DNA from: Oreohelix idahoensis
Taxonomy: Eukaryota > Mollusca > Gastropoda > Stylommatophora > Oreohelicidae
Direction: 5' to 3'
DNA length: 64,000 nt
Assembly: GCA_024509875.1 (NCBI GenBank)
Contig: JAMPIV010016242.1
Coordinates: 62,001 to 126,000, forward strand
Shown here: in pieces, positions 45,343-57,013 of the stretch
How positions within the stretch are numbered: the stretch's first letter is position 1
How the letters are laid out: every line of letters starts with the position of its first letter
Notes under the pieces: model-generated
The model's database searches: none
What the model saw: only the letters and a program-made list of their open reading frames with translations
What the model was told of the DNA's origin: nothing
Position numbers and translations under genes: made by a program

Positions 45343-46393
45343 ATTCCCTGCCCGACGGGGGAAAAAATCTATTCTATAGATTTTTTTGTTTTGAAATATC
45401 CTAATTAATCATCTGAAAAAATTTAACAAAAATCAACATACGGCCTACGATGTTCTGTGTAGAACAGTGTCGTAAGTCATGTCGATATAATATCAGTCAT
45501 GTAATATATGGACATTATATTAAAGTAACTAACGATAATGACAACTATCAGTAAAGGATTAAATAAAAGTGTGTCTTCACCAAATAATAAGGTGTTATGT
45601 ACTAAACATTATCCTAACTAATTAAAAATTAACTAATTACTCAGTGTAATAGGTGCAGGAAATAATATAATTCAAATTTAATTACTTACACTAAAGTTTC
45701 GTGTCATAGTAAAGAAAGTAACTAAAAGTACAGACAAGTAAAGTAAAGAAAAGAATACAGGATAAGTTAACTAGTGAGATGTGAATGACTTAATAAAACA
45801 AATGTATAGATTAACTAATATCTATTTAAGTAACTATCAACTAAGAAAATAATACATATAATATTACTTACACATATTTGCTAAATTCATATAATAATGA
45901 TTACATTTATAAATACATTTACTTAAATTATTGAAATGTATGAGGTTATTTTATTTTTCTCTTTTCTTTGTTTTATGTATTTCATCTTTTCCTCACATTA
46001 TTTTTTTATTTTATTTATTTAAACAATAAGTAACGAAACTAATAATGTTAGTTCTGACGATCCAAACGTCGTTATTCCCATTTGTGGATCTATGAGTGTA
46101 CCATATGCAGAATGAGTTTCATTCGATAACTGTGATATAGATTGTTCATATTGAAGACTGAGTTAAGAATGTTCATCTGTATTTCGTGTAAGGCTGGATC
46201 AAGAATTTCACATAATTCATTCAGTCCATCTGATTCCGAACGATAAGTCCAAAAATGAGTCGAATATTCATATTCGCATGTGTCAGACCGATTAGGAGAA
46301 CGGATGGACACAAACCAAAGTCCAAACGTTAATAATTACCAACATGAAGTATAGTTCAATTTCATTCTTGAAATCTTGAATTATAATCTTCGT
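45343..46393 (-). other. Element D 3' untranslated region with polypurine tract
   Basis: AT-rich, about 1 kb. GGGCAGGGAAT (45343-45353, minus) is the polypurine tract. A 73-codon open stretch at 46090-46311 has no ATG and no recognisable domain. Confidence 0.5.
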
Positions 46394-47970
46394 TCAATTG
46401 ACTTCGATCGGATTTCGCGAGAGTGTATCAGCCATTACGTTTTCAGTACCTGGTATAGATTTAATGACGAAGTCAAAGCGTTGTAATAGAATTGCGAATC
46501 TGGCTAATTTCGGGCTTTTATGATTTGAGTGACGTAGTGAAGCAACCGCCTTCTGATCGGCCTGGATCACAAAGGGTGCCCCTAATAAGAATTTTTCCAA
46601 CTTCTGTATCGCCCAAACCACTGCCAACAGCTCCTTGTCTACGGTAGAATATTTTGTTTCTGCCACTGTGAGTTTTCTCGAAATATAGAGGGTTGGGTGC
46701 AGTATTCCCTCATGATATTGAAGTAGACTCGCTCCTAGTCCGTAATTGCTGGCATCTGTACGGAGTATAAACTTTTTAAAAGCATCTGGCAACCGTAAAA
46801 TAGGTGGCCTTGAGAAAATTGTCAAGATACTACAAAAAGTTTTGTCGCCGTCGTCAGTCCATGTCGCTTTCAGAGGCATGTCCTTTTTTAACAGTGAGGA
46901 CAGGACAGCGGTAATGGACGATAAATTAGGTACAAATCTACTATAATATTGAACGAGACCTAACAGACTCCTAACTTGCTTCTTCGTTTGAGGAACCGAT
47001 AAATTAAAAATTTTAGATACATTATTGGGAACTGTTTGAATACGCCCAGCACCAATAATGTGTCCAAGAAACGTTATCTCTTGGAACGCTACTTGTATTT
47101 TTGTAGGTTTAGCTGTTAACTTGTTTTCTCTTAAAATTTCCAAAACAGAACGAAGTCCGGAAAAATGTTCCTCAAATGACGAATTAAATAGACATATGTC
47201 GTCAATGTATGTGATAACGTCTTGTCTTCGAGATAAAATTTTTCGCATCATGCGAATAAAGGTAGCCGGCGCGTTCATAAGCCCAAAAGGCATCACATTC
47301 CACTGGTAAAGACCTTGTGGAGTTGAAAATGCAGTGTAATATTTGGCTTTTTCGGTCAATGGAATCTGCCAATAACCTTTTGTTCAGTCTATTTTTGTGA
47401 AAAATGTTGCAGTAGATAGACGTGGAAGTAAGTCATCAAGAATAGGATGTGGTTTGCAGTCAGCTACAGTCTGAGCATTTAACTTCCTATAGTCAACACA
47501 TAAACGAATGTTGTTGTACCTCTTCCTAACAATGACTAAAGGTGAGGAAAAAGGAGAGGTACTACTCTCTATAATACCTAAAGCCAACATCTGTTCAAGT
47601 TCCTGACTTGTCTTACTTAGGAAATGTAATGGAACAGAATAAGAATGTACACGAATTGGTGTATCATCATTAAGAATAATATCGTGACTAATCACTGATG
47701 TACGACCAGGTACGTCGGTTAACACATCTGGAAACGATTGTAATAGATCAGCAATCTGTCGATGCTGTTGCGGTGTAACCGAAGAAGAGATGGTTACATC
47801 AAGCCAAGATTCTGTAGATTGTAATATAGGTACAGGTAACGACATGTGTACCTCAGGAAAAGAGGATTCTTCTTCCTGTATTACTGATAGATTAGAATAG
47901 TGACAAGAACCAATGGATTGATCGTCTAAGCCCTGAAAAATAGACTGTAGATGTTGAGGACTCTTTCAGC
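46394..47970 (-). pseudogene. pol: Element D RT and RNase H (stop in RT)
   Basis: The upstream part, to about 47970, matches the integrase-RT linker of A (HLQSIFQGLDD). RT: LCVDYRKLN, FFTKID then TGA at 47384-47386 where A has a Leu codon, then KGYWQIPL, GLMNAPATF and YIDD (both Asp kept). RNase H: RTDASNYGLGA, DKELLAV, QADQKAV and MADTLSR. It ends at 46394. One stop therefore interrupts an otherwise complete RT-RNase H. Closest relative in the window is A. Confidence 0.9.
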
Positions 47971-47999
47971 CTGTTTATATGAATATAAATATTAACACA

Positions 48000-48560
48000 T
48001 TATGAGAGATAGTTATGAGATATATCATAATGTGATATGCCATGTGGAAGCATGTCAGTGTTGGAATGAACCATCACTGTGTCATGAGTAGTACCCTGAA
48101 TAGTAGACAATGTATTAATGATAAGAAGTAGGAAAATAATCATCATCACTCTACGAAGAGAATTTGAGTGAGTATATCTAGATAAGCTGCTACTTATCTG
48201 GGTGTATGTCAAAATAAATGACACCATCAACCATGTGAACATAGGCCACAAATATAAATAAAGAAAATTGCTTAAGGTAATAGCTTCAACAAATATGTTT
48301 CTGTATTTGGGTACATCATAAGATGTAATCATACCAATGTCACATTGAGTCGTAGTGGATTGGTATGTATGCTCAAGATCATGCCTTGTAGTAATATTAA
48401 CATCAGTATTACTGTTATCTTCATTCTGAGGAATAACCTCATCATCCTCAAAAATGGTGCATAGACCAAAATTGGAAACTGCAGTGCCACATGCATTTAA
48501 CTTATTGGCACGTAATCGAGCCATAGCAATGACATTAGCAGTATTGCAATGAAGTTGCAA
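48000..48560 (-). pseudogene. Membrane-segment frame in the integrase position of element D
   Basis: 186 codons, same frame as the protease upstream (one TAG between them at 48573-48575). The first about 20 codons resemble the protease-integrase linker of A (NVIAMARLRANKLN). Then comes an acidic, Thr/Asn-rich stretch with cysteines, followed by two hydrophobic segments: about residues 100-122 (FLYLYLWPMFTWLMVSFILT) and about 137-155 (VMMIIFLLLIINTLSTI), the second looking like a signal peptide (Arg-Arg before it, small residues after). There is no zinc or D,D-35-E motif. Origin unknown: captured host or envelope-like sequence, or chance reading of inserted DNA. It has no clear start of its own. 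Confidence 0.5.
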
Positions 48561-48572
48561 ATATTTCCTTTC

Positions 48573-48974
48573 CTATTCAGAAATCTCCTCAGGTGTGCAG
48601 TCCTTGCTGCCATGGATACGTCCGACTGTTAAATCAGCTATTGGATTTTTCAACATACAGACTTTAACATTCCATGTAAAGAAAGGTGTATCAATATAAA
48701 TTATTGCTGTGGGGTAGTACTCAATAGTACCTCCAAACGTCATACATTTGACATATTCATTTGTAACACAACTTGGGTGAATCAGTGAATGCCTGACCCC
48801 AATGGTAGTAGATCCGGAATCTCTCAGAACTGAGACCACTGAACCATTTACTATCCCTCTGTTAAATATTAGAGAGCCTGTTCCATCATTAGCAGCAAGA
48901 CCAACTTCTGGTGAAATGTGTCCACAATTCAGTACTGTTTCTTTTGCCTTCTGAAAGATAAGATTACAATCTTG
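48573..48974 (-). pseudogene. Element D protease region
   Basis: Matches A closely: NCGHISPEVG, GTGSLIFNRGIVNG, then VSVLRDSGSTTIGV with the catalytic DSG, then YPTAIIYIDTPFFT and NPIADLTVGRIHG. The residue before DSG is Arg, where A has Phe. It is closed by TAG 48573-48575. Upstream it is cut from the nucleocapsid by TGA 48975-48977, which sits where A has the first Cys of the Cys-x2-Cys-x13-Cys-x-His motif. Confidence 0.85.
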
Positions 48975-50409
48975 TCAACTATTTGCCACGTTATAATTAA
49001 CAGCAAAACATGTAGAAGATGAATGTATATGATTATTATCTTGTGGAACACTTGGGGTCGTACCAGCAGTGAGTGCCGCCCCTGCATTGTGATCATAATG
49101 TGTTGGTCTACGTGACTGAGACCGATGACGGGAATAGTTATTGGAATTATTTCGTTGTCCCCCGTGGTGGCTGTTGTGTCTGGGTCTAGAGTTTTGATTA
49201 TTGTTATTCCATCTGTAACAGATTGTTATTAGTATTAGAATTATATGATCTATTCTGATTTGAATTCTGTTGACTATTGTTATACCTGAATTGAGGTGAC
49301 TTATTCCTATATTGTTGCCTACCTCTGTTAAAATTACTATTATTGTTATAGTTATTTCGCCCATTATTATAATTATCATTATAATTTCCCCTGAAATGAT
49401 TTCTATCGAGGCTTTGTGCTCTAGATTTGTCATAACTATGGTATGACATATTGGACGCCACTTGTAAAGGTTCTCTTATTTGTGAATTAGAAATGCTGAC
49501 ATTAGGATGTGCAGTACAATAATTTATTGCCATTTCTTCTAAGGCCGCAATGGTAGGTGGTTTTCGTTCCTGTAAGAAAGACAAGAACGGTGGACTGAAA
49601 GAGGATAGTACCTTATCCCTGAGTAAAAAATCAACTAATTTATCATAAGATTTGTTCACACCTGCAAGTTCCACCCATCTATTAAAGGTGTTGCGTATAT
49701 TCGCAATAAAACCTGTGAAATCTTTATTGGAATCTGGTAGAATAGTTTTAAATCTGACTCGGCATCCCTCTTCATCTAAATGGAAACGCCGTAATAATAA
49801 GGCTTTAATGGCGTCATAATCACTAGCTATTGTTGGGTCAACGTTCTGAGCTGCACTTGCAGGCTCACCATCTAAAAATTCCCTGAGTTTTAATGACCAT
49901 GCAGATTTATCAAGTTTATTTACCCTATACACCTCCTCAAAACGTGACAGCCATGCTGATAAATCGTCAATATTCAATTTGAATGTTGGTAATTTGAAAT
50001 AATAATTGCTTTTAGTTTGGTTGGGTGAAGAAGTATTATGTGTGTCTTTATTATTTACATTTGATGCTACTTGATCTCTTAATCTTATTTCATCTAAACG
50101 CAGCTGTATTATCCTTTCTTCTGCCTCTCTCTCCTGTTTACGCATCTGTATTAACTCTTTTTCTTGTTGCATTTTTCTATTTTCTCTATCAATTTCTTTC
50201 ATTTCACGTTCTGCTTCTTCCTTCCTCGATGCAGCTTTTCTTCTTTCTTCTTCTTGCTTTAATTATTCTCGTTCTTGTTTAGCAATTGCTTTTTGTTCTT
50301 CTAATTCTGCTTTATATTTAGCAAGTTCAGTCATTGCAAATTCCTGAAGTGCGTCCCCTTTTTTATTAAATTCCCTTCCAATTTTGATGAAATGGTCCAA
50401 GGTAAGCAT
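48975..50409 (-). pseudogene. gag: Element D Gag (coiled coil, SCAN-like capsid, Asn-rich nucleocapsid)
   Basis: Starts MLTLDHFIKIGREFNKKG at 50409. A stop (TAA, 50263-50265) interrupts the coiled coil after 48 codons. From 50202 the frame runs through the capsid: WSLKLREFLDGEPA, FKTILPDSNKDF, RWVELAGVNKSYDKL, LLRDKVLSSFSPPFL, then ERKPPTIAALEEMA, which shows what should follow ERKP in A. The nucleocapsid is Asn/Arg/Gln-rich without CCHC. A one-base shift near 49205-49225 moves reading to the frame ending at TGA 48975. Same lineage as A. Confidence 0.9.
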
Positions 50410-51720
50410 CTTGAAGTTAATAATGTATGTATTTACTCAACAATATATCTTAATCAACAATATAATATATTCAATTATTTATATGTGTCCAGTGGACAAA
50501 GTAGTACTATGTCTAAAACAACTGTACCAATTAATCTATAATATGCCTATTATACTCAAGGCAAACTATAACTTTATAGTTATTTATCAATATATTATGC
50601 CATCATGCCCTAGTCATAATGAACAACTAATAGTAACTTAGACTACTAGTGCAACTTTATGACATCATCTAAGTCATCAAGTAATTTAGTCAAAATTAAT
50701 CAAATTATTTTATCATCTTATTTCCTAATCAATTTATAATATTATTATTATATTATCACTTTATAACATTAATAGATACACGACCAAAATAAAAATAAAA
50801 TATTACAACACGAATTCACAGCACAATGGACATTTTTCAGACATTAAAATGATTTTATGAACGAAATATAAAAATCGGAAGTACTTAAGTAGAGCCAAGG
50901 TTGAAACTGAATCTAGATTAAAACACGTACACTGAAAATGGTGACGTCACAATGGACTTATATAACTGACAAATATGTTATAAATATGAACTAAACGATA
51001 GTTAGATCAGGATAAACGAGATAGCTTACGAATATATGACGAAAAATGAATAAAATAAAACTTAGTACAGAAAAATACAACAGTTATTTACATAACTTTA
51101 CAGCTAATACTTTAGGTCAAATAATTTCAGATGCAAACGATGTTAACCATCGGCAATTCTCATTGGGTTCTTTGCAAATGGAACTACTCAACTAACCTAA
51201 TAGAACGGTTTCAAATCAACCGACCTCTGTACGAGATATTGGTTGATTTGAAACTCCCTGCCAACCAAAACCCGCTGATCTATACATTACAAAATAGATA
51301 CATATTAATAAAACATTTAACATTTAAAATTGACCTCAAAAACATGCTTATGAAATCGACAACATGGACTTATTCTGCGTAGGCCACAAACAAGTACTTA
51401 ACTTTTGAATCGCGACAAGTTCCTACAGTGACAACCTGCGCCAACGAACTATGGAGATTACATGCAGTAATGATGACTGTTTGGTATAACTTCTTCCGTT
51501 GGTTGAAGCGTTATTTTAATTTTGTATCTTCTTCAATGTCGCTGACTTGTTGGATGACTTTGATAAACGTTCGTACTGTTGCTAAGGGTGTGACGTCAGT
51601 TGTGCATGCGTAAGAGATGTCAATGTCGATCGAAAGGACATTTTGTAAACCCGATATTTTTGATCGTAGATTAGTTCTTTAACGTGAAATAAAATTTCAC
51701 AGTCACATCTGGCCGCCAGT
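50410..51720 (-). other. Element D leader (about 1.3 kb)
   Basis: AT-rich, with no supported gene. Like A, D has a long untranslated leader between LTR and gag. Confidence 0.5.
51701..51718 (-). promoter_or_regulatory. Candidate primer binding site of element D
   Basis: TGGCGGCCAGATGTGACT on the minus strand, two bases after the 5' LTR. tRNA not identified. Confidence 0.5.
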
Positions 51721-52450
51721 TGTTGAAGACGGTCTTTTCTACAACGTTTTACTGTGGGTCAATGATCAGGTTGTCTGAACTCGGTTAGCGTAAATGGTTG
51801 ACAACCGTTCAAGTTCCTTATGAACTTCCATTACTGAATGTGTGTAATATTATCTCTTACCACAAAGAGTGCATCGTGCATAAATTAACAAATCATATGT
51901 GGCAACAAGCCAAGTTCAACTTGATTGATTTCTGGTAAGTCCTCGGGTTTTGAGTCCAAACATGGATACATATTTTATTGACGAAAATATACGAAGACAT
52001 CATAAGGAATTAGTTCATGAATAGTACAGTGCATTTTGCATGTTTAATTAAAACATTTTACCTTCCGTCTTCCAGTTACTTAAGTGTCGTCAGAACATCC
52101 TGGGCTATATACTCGCGTTGCCGCAGCGCAGTCAACCGGTAGTGAGACCCAATTAGTTGCGAACACAGATCATACATGATCAATAAATCCTTCTGTCCAT
52201 GGTTATCCAACAACCATGTAACATTCCATAAAATTCATTATAATAGTAAGGACTGACCCTCTGTCCTCATTTTAAAATATAGAATTCGGCATAATATGAA
52301 GCCTAACACTGGAAGGAATAATACACGTCTTCATGGCTTGACGGTCAGAATAAAAAGGGTCAAGTACATTAGTCACCAAGTGTGACCATATCAACGCTAC
52401 CGCGTCACAATCGAACCATGCGATTTGCGTTCACCAAAGACCATGAAGTA
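51721..52450 (-). repeat. Element D 5' LTR, left piece
   Basis: Matches 44514 to about 45243. It is broken at AAGTA (52446-52450), the target of element E. Confidence 0.95.
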
Positions 52451-54830
52451 TGTCGTGTGAAATTCTAATCCACATATATAAATTAAAACGTAAATGTAAA
52501 GCCTAACAAATAAATTTAATAAAAGGAAAGAAGAATGGTAAAGAATAGTGCTGTCACAATGACTGTACTCGAAATCCCCCTTGTTTTCTCCTTCGTCTGC
52601 AAATTGTAACGTTTCACGTTGATAGTAAAAGCCTACTGCTTCAATACCCGCTTTCTACGATAAAACGTGTACTGCCTTTCTGAGAAAAACCTTGAGATAC
52701 GCAAGCTGACCTATATTTAATATTCCATTCATGTCATTTTATACACTAAGTTACCATAAACGAAAGACAGATGGACTAAGGATAGAAAGAAAGGGAGGGG
52801 CTGAAAGTCGGAACGCAGGCAATACTACCACAGTCTCGCGATACACAATTACTACCATCACGCGTGTAAGGCCACAAGCACTAGCTTTTTTTCAAATCGA
52901 CAGTGATAAAAAACACTACCCATACGAGTTAGGTTTTAAAAACCTGAAAAACGCTTATTAGGGAACATGACATTATACTGGTTTACGTTTGAAAACATTA
53001 CAGTACCCAGACACCACATCGTATTCGAAGTGAACAGGAGGTAGAAGAAAATGCATATTTTGAACGCAGCCCCTTAGCCCCATTAAATTTATATATTTGG
53101 GTTTTTAGGACTTGCTGACAAAGAATATGTTAAACGTTACGCAAATAGTCTAGGAATTAACAAATTATAGCCAAAAGAAATAGTGAGGGATGTCAGACAA
53201 CACCAAAATCAGAATCGCTCAGTGGCAGATTTTCACACCACCATTGTACGGGAAATAGGCTGACATGTTACCTCCTATTTGATTGGCGGAAAGTAAATGT
53301 AAGGCTAAACACGATTAGTCGGGCTATAAATACTACTTCTTTGTTGCTAGGGGAAACAGTAGTAGGGTACTTTTTTTCAAACGCTTGTGTAAACATGGCT
53401 CGATTGGTTAGACCCGCCAATATAGTCAATCAGAGGCGTCAGATCAGCACCACATTTTCAAATAAACTTACTAAAGAACCAGTGCGTTGAGCGCCAGTGC
53501 ATATTTTTCTAAATAAAAGCCTGGGACATCGGCAGATCGAAATTGTGCTATATTCATTGCCAGTCAACGTAACTGTGTATTATTTCATGAATTGTGGTAA
53601 GCTTGAAATATTTGATATCTTTTTAATGAAAATTGAATGTAAATTGATAATTTATGTCTGTATATATGTGTGGTTCAGTAGCGAACATGAGGTAAAGCCT
53701 ATATAGTGCTCCAACCTGAACAGAAGGTGTCGGAGGAAAGTAAAACTACATGGAATTGCCAAACAGTACACTGACACCTATCTTATTGACTAGAAAGAAA
53801 TAATGCTGGAACTGCAGAGGCGTAGTAACCATTAGGGAGGAGTATACTGGTGAAAATTGTTTCAGATGAAGATAGCAGTTGGCCTACCGCTCTGAACTCA
53901 GTGTTTGTTATGTATTGTGTTCAGTCTGGAATTTTATTATAAATTAGTTCTGAAATAGGAGGTACAACCTTCTTGTTTCAGGGACCGTGGTCCTAAAGTT
54001 ATTGAGCAGCACCTGGTCTGAGCTTTGCTGAATCTAGAGGCTGACAGCATACTCCTGGGTCCAGACAGTGACCAGTGAGGTGTCTCCAGAACACAGGGAG
54101 GCTATCGAGCAGAGGAGTCTTTCCTGCCGCCATCACGAAAGATAAGCGTCTGTGGCCAGAGGAGCTCAACATTATGCCCCCCCCTCAAAATCTGACTTTA
54201 TAATAAAACAGAGGGAAAATACAGTGTTTAAATTGATAGGAACTGTGAACTTTTCCCCATACTATTTCCAAGATAAACAAACACTTGAAGTCATGATGAC
54301 AAATAACAACATAGCTTGAAAAAAACAAAACCAGTATTACCTCATATTACTACTACACAACTGACATACATAGGATAATATTAATAAAATATGTCACTAC
54401 CAGGTTCATATTGATAAATTCTGTACATATAAATTGTAATTACAATTGATTGTGATTCCTGGTTCACTTTGTATTTGAATCAGGACACATATATTAGTAA
54501 AAGTAATTAATACATATATATTTGAAAATTTACCAGTGACTCATTTAAGATAGTCTTATAGAGTGTTAAATGTGTGTGAGTGTCACAGTGTTGTACAGTG
54601 TTGTGGAATAAATTAAATTGTTTATCTGTCTGTTGTTGTTGTGACTTACACTTCATCATTTACATAACCCTAGACATTTAACGTAGTCATCACAATATTC
54701 CAGAATAATTCTGACTGAGGTATAATGTGGTAGCAAGTAAGGTTATCTGTAAAACACTACACCTATTAGATACAGATACCTTCACAGCTGATCTCAGCTA
54801 TAAATATTTATAACATCCCACTTTACCACA
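52451..54830 (+). repeat. Element E 5' LTR (2380 bp)
   Basis: TGTCGTGTGAAATTC... to ...CTTTACCACA. A diverged homologue of the B LTR. Near its end it lacks TCAGTACACTAAGTCCC, present in the other LTR and in B. Confidence 0.95.
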
Positions 54831-54835
54831 TATAT

Positions 54836-54853
54836 TGTGGTCTCGCTCCAGGG
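54836..54853 (+). promoter_or_regulatory. Element E primer binding site (altered)
   Basis: TGTGGTCTCGCTCCAGGG lies where B has TGGGGTCTCGCTCCCGGG; two positions differ, one in the TGG. Confidence 0.5.
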
Positions 54854-55003
54854 ATATTGAACTTTCTCCTGTTATAGATATTGGGAATAATAAGAATTAA
54901 AAGGTATCCTTGGGTGGAAATAAATAAGGTTGAGCTCTCAGTGCCTGTAGTGTCCTTAGATAATTATTGAAAGATTGAATTGTTTACAATTGCATGTTAG
55001 ACA

Positions 55004-57013
55004 ATGGCCGACTTGGCAAAATTTCGATCTGCTGCTGTACAGACTGCGAAAGAGTTAGGAATGGACGGGCAAATTATGATTGCGTATGTCACTGCTGAAT
55101 GTGACAAATATATTGAACGGGAAGAAAGAAGATTAGAAAAAGAGGCCGAAAGAAAGTTAGAGGCTGAGGCTAAGAGGTTGCAGATTGAGGCTGACAAAGA
55201 GGCTAAAGCATTGGAAGCCGAGGAAAGAAGACAGGCTGCAGAAAGAGAAGAGAAGAAATTAGCTGCAGAAAGGGAAGACAAGAGATTAGCTACAGAGAGG
55301 GAAGCAGAAAAGGAGGAGAAGAGATTACAAAGGGAACATGAGTTACGACTAAGGGAGTTTGAGTTTCAGGGCCATGCTCCTGAAAATGGTGCCAGTCCCT
55401 TTGCCTCTGATGCCACTGCTAACCAGGGAGCCTCAACCTCAGCTATGAATTTTCATTTAGATCATTTCGTTGAGAAAGACGATGATATTGAGAGCTATCT
55501 AAATAGATATGAACTATTAGCTACCACATATGGGTTAGAGAGAGAAAGGTGGAGCTTAAAGTTTTTTCAAGGTCTTCGTGGGGCAGCTTATGAAGTTTTT
55601 GCCAAAATGAGCAGAGGTGATCAGGAAAATTATGACATGCTAAAGCAGGCTCTTTTGTTAAGATATGAAAAGAACGCAGAATTTTATAGGAAAAAATTTA
55701 GGAATGCTAAACTACTGTCAGGTGAAACCTATCACCAGTTCTCTGCACGGTTAGAGACATACTTAGAGAAATGGACTTCTCTGGGGAAAACCCAAGATCT
55801 TAAGGAAATGGTCCTTATAGAACAACTAAGAGAGTCCATGGCTCCAGACCTGAGAAAGTTCCTCATGGAACAAGGTGCAGAGAGGCTGGGTGAGTTGTTA
55901 AATGTTGCTGAAAGGTATCAAGCGGCTCAGGCAGAGGTATCAGGTAATAAAAAGAAACAGGTAGAAAATTTTAGGGCACCACAGAACTTTAATAAATTTG
56001 ATCCTAGAGATCAAAACAAAGGTAAGCACCAATTTGATAGGCCACGGTATGACAATAAAAATAAAACCCCACAATTCGATGAAAGGAAATATGATGAAAG
56101 AAAATCTTTCAACCAAGGGAAAAGGTGGTGTAAAAATTGTAAGATGAACAATCATGACACTGACCGTTGCAGAAGGAACCCTATTGTAATGGCCACCCTT
56201 CAGGTCAGGTCGACCTCAAGAAAGGAGGAGGATATTATGTTAGATACCACTCCAGAAGAGATGAGGAAGGCACAGGCTGGGGATAAGACCCTCAAGCCTT
56301 GTTTCAGGAAATTGTCAACTTGTCATACAACTCCAGGCAAGGGAGATTTTTACATGAAAAACAAGTTGATGTATAGGAAGACTGGAGCTAGATCCAAAGG
56401 TCAGGGACAGCTGGTACTTCCTAAAAGATATAGGGCAGAATTAATAAGGAGCCTACATGTGAAACCAGATGGGGACCATGAAAAAATAGGTACCATCATC
56501 CAAAAGGTGGCTCACAATTATTATTGGCCCAAGGCAAGGTGGGACATTGAGAATTTTGTAGAAAGGTGTAGCATAGCACATGAGGGAACACCCACAAGTG
56601 GGAACATTGATCAGGACCTGAACACGCCACGGGGCAAAAGTAGGCCTGAAAATAAGAAGAGAAATAAATTTGATAAAGTGGACCAAAGGAAATGGGAAGC
56701 CCCTTTTCACGGACAAGCTTCACTTAACTGTTTTACAATGGCCACTATGCGGAGAGTGCAAAAAGATATCTTACCCCAGGATAAGCCGAAAATCCCTCAA
56801 TCGGACTTAAACAAACTGGAGGAAGAGGATGTAGAGAGGAAATCTCTCATCAAGAATTCTAAGTGGGGAGACAGCCCCAAGAGGAGAATTGGTAGCGGTC
56901 GTTTTGTGACTGATAATTCTGGGAAGAAAAATCATCACTATAGCGCTTCGAGTGGAAGAGACCATACCGGTGCATGGACAAATAGGTCCACAAAATTAAA
57001 GGTCCATATGTAA
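55004..57013 (+). CDS. gag: Element E Gag joined to an altered integrase region (no protease)
   Basis: 669-codon open frame. Residues about 35-115 coiled coil; about 150-310 capsid with the SCAN-like half (GETYHQFSARLETYLEKW, LKEMVLIEQL). CCHC knuckle at 376-389. Directly after it (about 391) the sequence jumps to MATLQVRSTSRKEED, the part that follows protease in B, so about 140 codons including the protease are gone without loss of frame. From about residue 470 it departs from B: His485-x6-His492-x29-Cys522 keeps zinc-domain spacing, but with other residues (HEKIGTIIQKVAHNYYWP). Then about 130 Lys/Ser-rich residues with KSRPEN and QRKWEAPFHG. Stop at 57011-57013. Confidence 0.8.
   Translation: MADLAKFRSAAVQTAKELGMDGQIMIAYVTAECDKYIEREERRLEKEAERKLEAEAKRLQIEADKEAKALEAEERRQAAEREEKKLAAEREDKRLATEREAEKEEKRLQREHELRLREFEFQGHAPENGASPFASDATANQGASTSAMNFHLDHFVEKDDDIESYLNRYELLATTYGLERERWSLKFFQGLRGAAYEVFAKMSRGDQENYDMLKQALLLRYEKNAEFYRKKFRNAKLLSGETYHQFSARLETYLEKWTSLGKTQDLKEMVLIEQLRESMAPDLRKFLMEQGAERLGELLNVAERYQAAQAEVSGNKKKQVENFRAPQNFNKFDPRDQNKGKHQFDRPRYDNKNKTPQFDERKYDERKSFNQGKRWCKNCKMNNHDTDRCRRNPIVMATLQVRSTSRKEEDIMLDTTPEEMRKAQAGDKTLKPCFRKLSTCHTTPGKGDFYMKNKLMYRKTGARSKGQGQLVLPKRYRAELIRSLHVKPDGDHEKIGTIIQKVAHNYYWPKARWDIENFVERCSIAHEGTPTSGNIDQDLNTPRGKSRPENKKRNKFDKVDQRKWEAPFHGQASLNCFTMATMRRVQKDILPQDKPKIPQSDLNKLEEEDVERKSLIKNSKWGDSPKRRIGSGRFVTDNSGKKNHHYSASSGRDHTGAWTNRSTKLKVHM

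Noticed and set aside
46090..46311. Possible small envelope-like gene downstream of RNase H in element D
   Set aside because: No ATG in frame, no clear signal or membrane anchor, and no counterpart in element A.
49204..49230. Programmed frameshift between gag and protease in element D
   Set aside because: No slippery site seen; element A is continuous here, and D has other lesions, so a simple indel is more likely.
52731..52961. Open frame of 76 codons present in both LTRs of element E (also 59264-59494)
   Set aside because: No domain, no counterpart frame kept in the B LTR; likely chance in repeated sequence.
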